Below are positions 1 to 7,145 of a DNA stretch of 17,650 nt, one piece after another. Below the pieces are notes generated by a model. That model saw nothing but the letters and a program-made list of their open reading frames with translations, was not told the DNA's origin and made no database searches. Every line of letters begins with the position of its first letter. Within the stretch, counting starts at the first letter, position 1. Source of the stretch: Candidatus Cloacimonadota bacterium (lineage in GTDB: Bacteria; Cloacimonadota; Cloacimonadia; Cloacimonadales; Cloacimonadaceae); assembly GCA_023230795.1 (NCBI GenBank), contig JALNWR010000029.1, positions 1-17,650 of the forward strand, written 5' to 3'. Both the position numbers and the translations under genes were made by a program.

Positions 1-738
1 ACAGGACTCTTAGTTATTGTGTAGCGATAGCTTACTATCTGAAATTCCGTCAACGGGACTCGGATTAGAAGCATATTCAGCTGGAATCAATAATCTTAAG
101 TGCTAAAGATATAAACTGAAATATATGGACATGGATGCAAGCTAAGATAAAGCCAATGAATTTATTATCAAAAGAATAGCTCAATATTTTGGGGGAATGC
201 CAGGAGTCTTTGCTCATAACAGAAAACTTTCGGGACAAAACGTAGCGATCTATACTGGATGCTGATTGATTTTAGATCAGCCGGATGGACTACCAAAAAA
301 TTCAATATGCGTTTGGGCGTCAAGATATTTCCAAAGCACTGAAGATAAAAAGACATGAATGAAGGAAAGTTCGAAGCCGATTTAGCCGGATAGAGGGTTG
401 CACAAGCCTGAAACCTTACTTATGATCTTGTTTTTAACTTGTGTTTAACTCGAGCTGACTCGAAGCTTCGAGTGGACTCGAGTTAAAAACGAGTTAGAAG
501 CAAGATAAAGTAAAGAGTGCTGATTCTCAAAGACACTTTGATATAACTCAATAAAACAAACTACTATATTGATTCCCGGCGGGAGCCACTTATGCTTAGC
601 AAATAATGGCTATACAATAACATAACTCAGGTATGAATGCCATACCATACAACAAATCCCAGGCAGAACGATCATCAAGATCAAAAAAATTCGGGACAGC
701 CTAAAAATATTTTACTTGACGTTATTATGCCTCTGAAT
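1..738. other. Gene-free region upstream of the porin gene
   Basis: No reading frame here looks like a gene. The longest minus-strand frame (168-356, 62 codons) has no ribosome binding site and no recognisable family. Plus-strand frames through about 170-410 are interrupted by stops every few dozen codons, so the stretch could be old coding debris, but I cannot name a parent. Besides the long palindrome described separately, there is a small 6-bp hairpin, GGTATG/CATACC, at 630-646. No tRNA-like TPsiC arm was seen. Confidence 0.6.
425..506. repeat. 82-nt imperfect palindrome (41-nt arms, no spacer)
   Basis: The arms 425-465 and 466-506 are reverse complements about a central AAGCTT. Of 41 facing positions, 34 are Watson-Crick pairs. 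Four more (431/500, 434/497, 440/491, 456/475) would be T-G, that is wobble pairs if transcribed. Only three (443/488, 455/476, 457/474) are true mismatches. The core contains repeats of ACTCGA/TCGAGT. No run of T follows on either strand, so it is not a standard intrinsic terminator. It could form a cruciform in DNA or a long hairpin in RNA. Confidence 0.85.
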
Positions 739-743
739 ATCAT
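716..743 (+). promoter_or_regulatory. Possible sigma70-type promoter of the porin gene
   Basis: TTGACG at 716-721 is followed after 16 bases by TATCAT at 738-743, five of six matches to each consensus box. It lies about 40 bases upstream of the porin start codon. The -10 box overlaps the left arm of the inverted repeat at 739-751, so a protein bound to that dyad would cover the promoter. Assigned by eye from the consensus only. Confidence 0.45.
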
Positions 744-788
744 TCAACTCCATATCATATTTAACGCAATGTAAAGGAGTTGAATGAT
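739..788 (+). promoter_or_regulatory. 13-bp inverted repeat across porin promoter, RBS and start codon
   Basis: ATCATTCAACTCC at 739-751 is the exact reverse complement of GGAGTTGAATGAT at 776-788, with 24 bases between. The right arm contains the Shine-Dalgarno core GGAG and the first ATG of the porin gene. If RNA began upstream of 739, the stem would hide the ribosome binding site. If RNA starts from the promoter at 716-743, the left arm is mostly not transcribed and the dyad is better read as a DNA operator. Confidence 0.7.
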
Positions 789-2121
789 GAAAAAATGCCG
801 CACTATTCTTATTGTGCTGTGTATGACCCTGCTGGCAGGACAGCTTTTTGCCGGCGGTTTTGCTTTGACTGGAGTGGACTCACGTTCCACCTCCATGGCT
901 GGTGCCTTCAGAGGCCTGGCCGATGATCCCTCAGCTATGTACTGGAATCCCGCCGGATTGGGGTTTATGAATGAAAATTCCATTTCTTTGGGAGGAACTT
1001 TCATTATGCCTACGGTCAAATGGGACCCTTCCGGAACTGCGCTGGTGAATAATCCCGGCTATAGTGCCCAGGAGTATGAAGCAAACAAGAAATTAACCGC
1101 CTTCCCTTCGGTGTTTGGAACCATGGCAAAATCGCCTCGTTTGAAATATGGCCTGGCTTTTTATGTACCTTACGGCCTGGGCACTACCTGGGATGCATAC
1201 AAGCTTCCGGGCACCCCGATGGTCTATGTAGATGGCTTTCCTGAAGATGAGATGATGAGCAGCATTGCGGTACTGGATTTTCATCCCACGGTGGCTTATC
1301 GAGTAATGCCGAATTTCTCTGTGGGTGCAGGCCTGAGTGTGATGTACGGGATGATCGATATCGATCAGATCAAATTCCCTGACAATCCCTATGTTCCTCT
1401 CACTTCAGAGCTTTCCGGCACTGGAATTGGTTTTGGGGGAAATCTGGGTGTGCTTTACAAGGCTACGGAGCGCCTGAGCATCGGTCTGGCTGGCAAATTG
1501 CCCGCAGAAATACCCCTGGAAGGCGATGCTTCGGTATATCTTTGGACTCCGGCTCAGGCAGATACTCTGGGTAACGTCACCCCGGCTATGAAACTCGGAG
1601 GAAAATCCGATATCGAAGCCACCTTGAATATTCCGGCGGAACTCGGCATTGGCCTGGCTTACAAGATAAGTCCAGTTTGGACTCTGAGCCTGGATTATGC
1701 TTATACCATGTGGGAGAATCTGGAAACAGTAAAAATTGAAATGGATGACCCCATTACCATAATGCCCGGCATGGAGGTCAGCGAAAGTGAATTGGTACTG
1801 AATTGGGAAAATAGCTCCCGCATCAGCCTGGGTACAGAATACAAGCTGGGCTGCAACAAAATCAGAGCCGGTTTCTTCTTTGAACAAACCCCTATCCCAG
1901 AAGCTACTCAGATTCCCACTATCTCAGATGTGGGCAATAAATATAGCACAAATCTGGGCTGGGGACGCCAGATCGGAAACTTCGGTGTAAATGCCAATAT
2001 GCAATACATTATGTTTGACGAAAGAGAAATTACAGACTCCGGACAGACTGCCGATAACGTGGCCGGCAGTTACAATTCCCAATCTCTTTCCGGTAATATC
2101 GGCCTTAGCTATAAATTTTGA
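784..2121 (+). CDS. FadL/OmpP1-type outer-membrane beta-barrel protein
   Basis: Outer-membrane porin of the FadL/OmpP1/TodX family, which moves long-chain fatty acids and other hydrophobic molecules across the outer membrane. Residues 1-23 form a signal peptide (KK, then a hydrophobic stretch, cut after LFA), leaving a mature N-terminus GGFALTG. Just after it comes the family hallmark: a small-residue segment MAGAFRGLADDPSAMYWNPA and then GL. The C-terminus ends GLSYKF, a barrel-type last strand closing on phenylalanine. The length (445 aa) is normal for the family. Two ATGs lie in tandem (784 and 787) behind AAAGGAG at 773-779; either could be used, and the second has the better spacing. The gene stands alone, with a terminator about 80 bases downstream. 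The substrate cannot be told from sequence. Family assignment is strong. Confidence 0.92.
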   Translation: MMKKCRTILIVLCMTLLAGQLFAGGFALTGVDSRSTSMAGAFRGLADDPSAMYWNPAGLGFMNENSISLGGTFIMPTVKWDPSGTALVNNPGYSAQEYEANKKLTAFPSVFGTMAKSPRLKYGLAFYVPYGLGTTWDAYKLPGTPMVYVDGFPEDEMMSSIAVLDFHPTVAYRVMPNFSVGAGLSVMYGMIDIDQIKFPDNPYVPLTSELSGTGIGFGGNLGVLYKATERLSIGLAGKLPAEIPLEGDASVYLWTPAQADTLGNVTPAMKLGGKSDIEATLNIPAELGIGLAYKISPVWTLSLDYAYTMWENLETVKIEMDDPITIMPGMEVSESELVLNWENSSRISLGTEYKLGCNKIRAGFFFEQTPIPEATQIPTISDVGNKYSTNLGWGRQIGNFGVNANMQYIMFDEREITDSGQTADNVAGSYNSQSLSGNIGLSYKF

Positions 2122-2175
2122 TCTCCCGGCTGGATCGGTATTTGCTGTGTAAATACTGAGCTGGCAGGATTTTGT

Positions 2176-2193
2176 GGAGGATGGATATCCTCC
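2176..2193 (+). repeat. Small hairpin before the porin terminator
   Basis: GGAGGAT (2176-2182) pairs with ATCCTCC (2187-2193) around a 4-base loop. It lies between the porin stop codon and the T-tailed hairpin. No T-run follows it, so it is probably a 3'-UTR stem rather than a terminator. Confidence 0.45.
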
Positions 2194-2200
2194 CTATTGA

Positions 2201-2228
2201 AACGGAGCTCGCCATAGCTCCGTTTTTT
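2201..2228 (+). terminator. Rho-independent terminator of the porin gene
   Basis: AACGGAGCT (2201-2209) pairs perfectly with AGCTCCGTT (2216-2224) around a 6-base loop, and a run of six T (2223-2228) follows. Its position, about 80 bases after the porin stop codon, fits a single-gene transcription unit. Confidence 0.87.
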
Positions 2229-2449
2229 ATGTATCCGGAGCTTGATATCGCTCCGATGCTGTGTGGTGTTGGCGAGCATTGACAAAGAGATAGGCCTGAA
2301 ACATGAATGCGTAGAGGTGGCACGCATAGAGTCGACATCTCCCTTAAGAGACTGTATGAAAGACACATCAGTTACACTCTAACACATAAATATTGGTTAC
2401 ACTTTGTCATTGCGCCCAGAAAAATACCTATATCTGCAATCTCCCTTAA

Positions 2450-2479
2450 AAGACTTTAGCTGGCGGTTTTAACCGCCAG
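2450..2479 (+). repeat. REP-like unit 1 (10-nt tag plus 20-nt hairpin)
   Basis: Tag AAGACTTTAG (2450-2459) is followed immediately by a 20-base palindrome: CTGGCGGTT (2460-2468) pairs with AACCGCCAG (2471-2479). It has the same tag and the same 10+20 layout as the units at 2502-2531 and 2694-2723. Confidence 0.7.
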
Positions 2480-2501
2480 AGCGGGTTCTGGCACGGGCGA
2501 C

Positions 2502-2531
2502 AAGACTTTTTCCCCGCCTTTGAAGGCGGGG
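2502..2531 (+). repeat. REP-like unit 2 (10-nt tag plus 20-nt hairpin)
   Basis: Tag AAGACTTTTT (2502-2511) is followed by the palindrome CCCCGCCTT/AAGGCGGGG (2512-2520 and 2523-2531). The stem sequence differs from unit 1 while pairing is kept. The T-run is upstream of the hairpin, so this is not a terminator on either strand. Confidence 0.75.
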
Positions 2532-2693
2532 CAATCGCAGCTATATTTTCTATTCCCCTCAGCGGGTTTGATTTGGCTGCGAAAGGAGGGATAGCGAGTC
2601 TAAAACCCTTTCTTCCCCTATATAATCAGATAGGCTCAAATTCGTAGTGCGCCTGCGTAATCCATCGTAAATTCAGAGATATTGGTCCGTGTG

Positions 2694-2723
2694 CCTGGCC
2701 TTATCAGGCCAGGAAAAAGTCTT
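2694..2723 (-). repeat. REP-like unit 3, inverted (20-nt hairpin plus tag)
   Basis: Read on the minus strand, tag AAGACTTTTT (complement of 2714-2723) is followed by a palindrome, CCTGGCC/GGCCAGG (arms 2694-2700 and 2707-2713). With unit 2 it gives a 13-bp perfect inverted repeat (2501-2513 against 2712-2724), so units 2 and 3 form a REPIN-like inverted pair about 224 bp long. Confidence 0.72.
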
Positions 2724-2758
2724 GGCCGGATAGCTGCCCTACCGGAATCCTCCCAAAA

Positions 2759-2952
2759 AAAATCCGCATAAATCCGCCCGATCCGCCCAATCCGCGTTCT
2801 ATTTCCAAAGAATCAGCATCCTCCCGCTGCGGTTTGCCTAAATTCCATCCCAAAATCCGCATAAATCCGCCCGATCCGCCCAATCCGCGTTCTATGAAAT
2901 CTCCCCCAAAGAATCCTACAAATCCATTCCATCCGTTCAATCTGCGTTCTAT
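2759..2952. repeat. Composite GGAT-type intergenic repeat, cluster 1
   Basis: A 44-nt sequence ending ATCCGCGTTCTAT occurs twice without change (2759-2802 and 2852-2895), 93 bases apart. Inside it is a 9-base period of the form ATCCGCCCN. A related second module, running from a CCCCCAAAGAATC segment to CAATCTGCGTTCTAT, follows at about 2896-2952. The same two-module arrangement recurs 11 kb away at 14160-14505, including an exact 30-nt match (2866-2895 with 14175-14204). On the minus strand it reads as GGATTGGGCGGATCGGGCGG. Confidence 0.85.
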
Positions 2953-3164
2953 TTTCAAAGGACCGGCATCCTCCGCTACACTTACGCCTCTATCCCAAGT
3001 ATTTTCTATATAAAAATCAAAATCGCTAATCATAATTTTCTTATGCTTTTAGACACCTGTAAGTGCTTTATTGGATTTCCAGCATAGGCTTACAATCTCT
3101 GTTTTTATATGAGTTTAGAGATTTTTTGATATTTTAGTTTCATATCTTCTTGTCTTTTCACAGC

Positions 3165-3191
3165 TTGACAAAAAAAGGGCTTAGATATTTT
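3165..3191 (+). promoter_or_regulatory. Possible dnaA promoter
   Basis: A perfect TTGACA lies at 3165-3170. The -10 is weak: the best candidate, TATTTT at 3186-3191, has a 15-base spacer. The distance to the dnaA start (about 220 bases) leaves room for a leader that contains three DnaA boxes, as expected for an autoregulated dnaA. Low confidence because of the poor -10. Confidence 0.3.
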
Positions 3192-3262
3192 CTTACTCAT
3201 GAGCTTGCGAGAAGCTGAGGATATCAGCCAAAGCTTTGATGAATATGAAGAAAGAGTTTTTG

Positions 3263-3394
3263 TGTGGATAGCTTGTGGATAAGTAGAGCTATGGCTTTGA
3301 TTTAAAGCCGCATAGACACTGTTAAACTTATGTTTTACATAGGATTATGCTTCAATAATCAGATCATCGAAGGCCTTGGGACTGATGTGGATAA
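3263..3394 (-). promoter_or_regulatory. DnaA-box cluster upstream of dnaA
   Basis: Two perfect 9-mers TGTGGATAA (reverse of TTATCCACA) occur at 3274-3282 and 3386-3394, and a one-mismatch box TGTGGATAG at 3263-3271. All point the same way. They lie in the leader and just ahead of the dnaA ribosome binding site, so they can serve both dnaA autoregulation and, with the downstream cluster, a two-part origin. Confidence 0.85.
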
Positions 3395-3415
3395 ATTTCA
3401 TAAAGGAATAGACTT

Positions 3416-4747
3416 ATGGATCAAGATATTTGGCAGAACATACTGGATAAACTGGAAGAAAACATCAATGAACAGAGTTTTAAGACCTGGTTTTACGAGA
3501 CCAGGCTGGTGGATATGTCGGACAAAGAGCTGGTCATACGAGTACCCACCCAATTTAGTGCAAACTATCTGAATCAAAATTATAAAAAAGTGCTTTCGGA
3601 AATATCTTTCACACTTTATGCCCGAAAATACGACATTCAGTTCATCACTCATCCCTATCGGGCTGAGAATAGTAAGGACGAGATTCTGGATTACAGCGAG
3701 AAAAAAGTAAGCCTGAACGCCCGTCTGAATGAGCGCTACAGCTTTGAGGATTTTGTGGTGGGGCACAATAACAACTTCGCTTATTCCGCTGCTAAGGCGG
3801 TGGCGGAGAATCCTGGCTATACTTACAATCCCCTCTTTGTATATGGCGAAAGCGGAATGGGTAAGACTCATCTCATGCAGGCGGTGGGCAATTTTGTGCT
3901 CAAGGAAGGCCGCAATTGCAGCATCTATTACACCACCAGTGAAGCATTTACAAATGAGATGATCGAGAGTATTCGCAGCAATAAAATGCCCGCTTTCCGG
4001 GCTAAATTCCGCAAAGTGGATCTGCTCCTTGTGGATGACATCCATTTCCTGTCTCGCAAGGAAGGAACTCAGGAAGAATTCTTTCATACCTTTAATGCAT
4101 TGTTTGACAATAAAAAGCAGATCGTGCTCACCTCAGACCGCCCTCCCAAAGACATCCCCGATCTGGAAAAACGATTGGTCACACGCTTTGAAAGCGGCTT
4201 GTTGGCAGACCTGAAAAACCCCGATTTTGAGACCCGCGTAGCTATTCTGCGCAAGAAAGCCGAGCCGGAAAACATCATACTATCCGATGAAGTGATCAAT
4301 TTCATTGCCGATAAGATCACCTCTTCTGTGCGCGCCCTGGAAGGCTCGCTGATCCGCATCCTGGCCTACGCCTCTTACAACAAGCTTAATCCCGAAGATA
4401 TCGATGGCGATATCGCCCAAAACATCCTTTCCGATATGATCTCTGAAGTAAGCCGGGAAATCACTCTGGATGCCATTACCAAACAGGTGTGTCAGACCTA
4501 TCAGATCAGCACAGATCAGATTATGGATAAGAGCCGTAAACCGCATGTAGCCTTTCCCAGACAGGTATCCATGTACCTGGCCAATCTCTTGATTCCGGCT
4601 TTGTCTCTGAAGGATATTGCCCAATATTTCAACCGTAAAGACCATACCACAGTAATCCATGCCAAGCGCATGATAGAAAATCAATTTCGTGATGATGATA
4701 AATTTCGTTCTCTGATGGAATTCATGATCAACGAACTGAAAAAATAG
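3416..4747 (+). CDS. dnaA: Chromosomal replication initiator DnaA
   Basis: AAA+ ATPase that binds DnaA boxes, opens oriC and loads the replicative helicase. Domain I (about residues 1-75) has the usual helical DIWQNIL...SFKTWF start; a short linker follows; domain III starts near residue 105. Visible motifs: Walker A GESGMGKTH (144-152), Walker B LLLVDDIHF (203-211), sensor 1 LTSDRPP (238-244), arginine-finger region TRFESGL (256-262), sensor 2 RALEG (306-310), and the domain IV DNA-binding signature KDHTTVIHA (408-416). Length 443 aa is typical. The start is supported by AAAGGA at 3402-3407, 8 bases ahead of the ATG. DnaA boxes flank the gene on both sides. There is no dnaN or gyrB next to it, so the classic dnaA-dnaN order is absent here. 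Assignment is essentially certain. Confidence 0.98.
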   Translation: MDQDIWQNILDKLEENINEQSFKTWFYETRLVDMSDKELVIRVPTQFSANYLNQNYKKVLSEISFTLYARKYDIQFITHPYRAENSKDEILDYSEKKVSLNARLNERYSFEDFVVGHNNNFAYSAAKAVAENPGYTYNPLFVYGESGMGKTHLMQAVGNFVLKEGRNCSIYYTTSEAFTNEMIESIRSNKMPAFRAKFRKVDLLLVDDIHFLSRKEGTQEEFFHTFNALFDNKKQIVLTSDRPPKDIPDLEKRLVTRFESGLLADLKNPDFETRVAILRKKAEPENIILSDEVINFIADKITSSVRALEGSLIRILAYASYNKLNPEDIDGDIAQNILSDMISEVSREITLDAITKQVCQTYQISTDQIMDKSRKPHVAFPRQVSMYLANLLIPALSLKDIAQYFNRKDHTTVIHAKRMIENQFRDDDKFRSLMEFMINELKK

Positions 4748-4821
4748 CAAGTACTGTGATGAAAATATTAGTAGAACAAGGGGCAGTCAGAAGGCTGATG
4801 GATAGTGCATCCGGACTTGCT

Positions 4822-5084
4822 TTCTCAGACTTATCCACAAGTGTGGATGGTTTACTGTGGATAAGCGTGTATAAGGCATCAATAAAGGCTTCAGGGCTTT
4901 TTTCTGTGGATGGACGGTGGATAAATCACCTATCTTATCCACAACTTATCCACATAGATGCCAGGTCGCTAAAGGGCTGCAAAAAAGGCTCTCAAAAGAA
5001 AAAGCTTGACCGATTATCTACATATACACGAAGCCTACTAAAACTACTAATTTACAAAATTGCTTAAAAATAGGATAAGATAAT
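4822..5084 (+). other. Probable oriC: DnaA boxes, DnaA-trio and AT-rich unwinding element
   Basis: In about 120 bases after dnaA there are four perfect DnaA boxes: TTATCCACA at 4831-4839, 4935-4943 and 4946-4954, and its reverse at 4856-4864. Near-boxes are at 4842-4850, 4905-4913 and 4916-4924. A further one-mismatch box, TTATCTACA, is at 5014-5022. Twelve bases after it comes CTACTAAAACTACTAATT (5035-5052). Its complement reads 3'-GAT-GAT-TTT-GAT-GAT-TAA, which matches the DnaA-trio pattern (3'-[G/A]A[T/A]-5') known from Bacillus subtilis oriC. An AT-rich stretch runs on to 5084. Box, trio, AT-rich: this is the layout of a bacterial basal unwinding element. No gene is needed to explain the interval. 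Confidence 0.9.
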
Positions 5085-6332
5085 ATGAATAGGACGATGC
5101 AAATTATCGGGCTCTTGCTGATCATCTTGTTGGTGGGAGCTTGTACCAAAAAGAACAACCTTACCGGAACAAACTGGTCTGATTATGATGCCCAGAGTTT
5201 TGAGGATAGCGGAGCTGTGGTTTCTGGATACAGCTTTCCTGCGGATTCTTTGCTCAGCATCACATCAAACAGAAAGAATCTATTGGTGGGAAATTGGCAG
5301 GGTTCCAGAGCAATGAGCATACTGCGCTTTACCGATCTGCCTGCAGATACTACTATTGCCTCATATTATGAGATTACAGACTTGAATCTGGATATAGTCT
5401 TAAGGCGCAGAAATGAAGTGGAGCGCAATCCCCTGACTTTGAATTTTTACAAGGTTCATACCGGCTGGGCTGCCAATCCCGATACCTTAAGCGAAGAAGA
5501 TTATACTATGATTCCCGGTACATCCACAGTAGTGGCTTCTTCTGTAAGTGGCAGCGATACCTTGAGCGTGCCTCTGCCTTATGATCTGATCCAAAGCTGG
5601 CAGGCAGATGCTGATTCCACCGGCCTTAATATCCTGATCAAAGCAGAAAATGATGGTTTTGTGGAGCTGGGACTGAGCACGCCTACCCAGGGCAGTAAAA
5701 TCAGATTCAAATACAAAGAGACTTCCTCGGATGAAGAGCAATCGGAGTTTGCGCGTTTTGCCACCTTCAATTCCTATAGTTTTACGCATCCTGAGGTAGA
5801 GCCCAGGCCGGGAGAATGGGTCTTGAGCAATTTTGCCCCGCAGCGTATGTATGTGGATTTGCAGCCGGATTACGGTATGTTCAAGAGCGAAGACGGCGCT
5901 ACTCTGAGCCCGGAAGAGCTGAAAAGAACGAGCATAAACAAAGCTGAATTGGTGCTGTATATCAAAGACGATCTGCCTAATTATCAGAATACTTACAGCT
6001 ATAAGGTCTCGGCCTTGTTGCTAAAAGAGCGGCCGGAGGATGGAGCCATCATTCCAACTACTGATATATATATTCCGGAGTTTATCTCCAGCTTACAGAG
6101 CACGGTGAATAGCTCCTCAGATTCTATCTTGATCAATATCACGCCTATCATCCAGGCTTATGTCTCTGAAAAGACCTTTTCCGATGGCGTTGTGATCAGC
6201 CCTCAAGGCATTGTGATTATGAGTAATTACGAGCGTAAAGACTTTGGTGAGGTCGAATTTTATCATCCCCTGACAGCTCCGGAAGGGAAGAAAGCTTACA
6301 TCAGGATAAAATATACACCGCCGTTTCTATGA
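5085..6332 (+). CDS. DNRLRE-like lipoprotein
   Basis: Predicted lipoprotein of unknown job. Residues 1-19 are a lipoprotein signal (hydrophobic core, then LVGAC) with the lipidated cysteine at 20, followed by TKKNN. The body looks like two beta-rich modules of the DNRLRE type. Each has a strand-forming start (SILRFTDLPADTTIASYYEI near residue 78), a conserved Trp-containing 'ligand-like' segment (YKVHTGW) and a later helix-like piece, YDLIQSWQ. DNRLRE domains occur in surface and secreted proteins. The match is from pattern, not alignment. The ATG at 5085 follows AGGA (5072-5075) with 9-base spacing; it sits right at the edge of the origin's AT-rich element. The stop overlaps the next start (ATGA at 6329). 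It opens the long envelope operon, so a role at the cell surface or outer membrane is plausible. Confidence 0.75.
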   Translation: MNRTMQIIGLLLIILLVGACTKKNNLTGTNWSDYDAQSFEDSGAVVSGYSFPADSLLSITSNRKNLLVGNWQGSRAMSILRFTDLPADTTIASYYEITDLNLDIVLRRRNEVERNPLTLNFYKVHTGWAANPDTLSEEDYTMIPGTSTVVASSVSGSDTLSVPLPYDLIQSWQADADSTGLNILIKAENDGFVELGLSTPTQGSKIRFKYKETSSDEEQSEFARFATFNSYSFTHPEVEPRPGEWVLSNFAPQRMYVDLQPDYGMFKSEDGATLSPEELKRTSINKAELVLYIKDDLPNYQNTYSYKVSALLLKERPEDGAIIPTTDIYIPEFISSLQSTVNSSSDSILINITPIIQAYVSEKTFSDGVVISPQGIVIMSNYERKDFGEVEFYHPLTAPEGKKAYIRIKYTPPFL

Positions 6333-7135
6333 TCAAGTATCTCGCATCCCTGTTTGTCCTGCTTGCCCTGCTGACTTTTGGCTGTAAGGGCGGCAGTTCG
6401 GATTCTCCCAAGCTGGCAGAGGTAAATGGTGAAGTGCTCTATCTGGATTCTTTTAAGGCCAGCCTCTCGGAGGATGGCTGGGAAAATCTGAGTCCAGAGC
6501 AAAAACGGCGTTATATAGAAGATTGGGTGAATCTCACCCTTTTGGCCCAGGCTGCCGATGAAATGAAGCTGGATCAAGACCCTGCGGTCAAAGAACGCAT
6601 GGCCTACGCTAAGAAAAAGGTGAAAGCCAATGCGCTGATCTCACAACGGCTTCATCAAACCAGAATCTCCGAAGACCAGCTCTTTTCATATTTCCGTATT
6701 CATCAGGCGGATTTTCAAAGGCCGCTGCTGGCTTACCAAATCCAGCGCATCGCTCTGCCGGATAAACTCAGCGCAGAAAACGTGTTTCAGCAGATCAATC
6801 AAGGCCTGGATTTTGCCCAGGCAGTTCGCCGATACTCTACCGAAGACCTGCGATCAAAAAACGGCACGATGGGCTTTGTGGAGCCGGATTCTGCGGATTC
6901 CCTCTTCTGGAAAGCCGCTACAGAGCTGGACATTATGGAGGCCGACGTGCTGTCTCAAAATGGCGCCTGGTATGTATTTCGCTATACCGAAACCAAAGAC
7001 AGCGAATATGAGCCCAGCTATGAAGACCACCGAGCCGAGATCAAAAGCAGAATTATCAAAGAAAAACAAAATGAAATCTATCAAGAACTCTTACGTGAGA
7101 TAAAATCTCAAAACAAACAAATCTATTATTATTAA
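6329..7135 (+). CDS. PpiC/parvulin-type lipoprotein (degenerate active site)
   Basis: Envelope folding factor related to PrsA/SurA. A lipoprotein signal (FVLLALLTFGC) puts the lipidated cysteine at 19. A SurA/PrsA-type helical N-domain follows (about 30-130, beginning LAEVNGEVLYLDSF), then a parvulin-like domain (about 134-222) with the typical INQGLDFAQAVRRYS...NGTMGF stretch. The usual catalytic-region HIL signature is replaced by QRIAL, and the loop pattern is shortened, so isomerase activity may be lost and the protein may act as a chaperone only. A charged, helical C-tail (225-268) ends QIYYY. It overlaps the preceding gene by 4 bases and is followed directly by the SurA-like gene, giving two parvulin-type proteins in a row, as is common in Bacteroidetes-type genomes. 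Confidence 0.82.
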   Translation: MIKYLASLFVLLALLTFGCKGGSSDSPKLAEVNGEVLYLDSFKASLSEDGWENLSPEQKRRYIEDWVNLTLLAQAADEMKLDQDPAVKERMAYAKKKVKANALISQRLHQTRISEDQLFSYFRIHQADFQRPLLAYQIQRIALPDKLSAENVFQQINQGLDFAQAVRRYSTEDLRSKNGTMGFVEPDSADSLFWKAATELDIMEADVLSQNGAWYVFRYTETKDSEYEPSYEDHRAEIKSRIIKEKQNEIYQELLREIKSQNKQIYYY

Positions 7136-7145
7136 AGGACTTTAC

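Larger units (their letters stand above)
2229..3160. other. Gene-free block between porin and dnaA, rich in repeats
   Basis: No frame here looks like a real gene. The longest frames on the minus strand (around 2105-2368 and 2704-3033) are, respectively, an unrecognisable shadow next to the porin terminator and a low-complexity reading of a tandem repeat. A 17-nt sequence beginning ATCTCCCTTAA occurs at 2337-2353 and again at 2439-2455 with one difference, 102 bases apart. GTTACACT occurs twice (in 2371-2405). The rest of the block is occupied by the REP-like units and composite repeats listed separately. Confidence 0.6.

Noticed and set aside
168..356. 62-codon minus-strand frame as a small gene
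   Set aside because: No ribosome binding site and no recognisable motif; the plus strand here also has broken frames, so at most old debris.
425..506. CRISPR or tRNA explanation for the long palindrome
   Set aside because: There are no regularly spaced unrelated spacers and no tRNA-like arms; a single fold-back only.
2512..2531. GC-rich hairpin as a terminator
   Set aside because: On the plus strand the T-run is upstream of the stem, and on the minus strand the stem is followed by A, so neither strand fits intrinsic termination.
2759..2952. CRISPR array
   Set aside because: Copies are few, the intervening sequence is itself repetitive with a 9-base period, and no cas genes are near.
2704..3033. 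109-codon minus-strand Gly-rich frame
   Set aside because: Direct reading of the tandem repeat (FIERGLGGSGGF copies); module spacing differs by one base between copies elsewhere, so there is no coding constraint.
4756..5067. 103-codon plus-strand frame after dnaA
   Set aside because: It lies exactly over the DnaA-box cluster and trio, lacks a ribosome binding site, and has a composition imposed by repeated TTATCCACA/TGTGGATAA. It is the origin read as protein.
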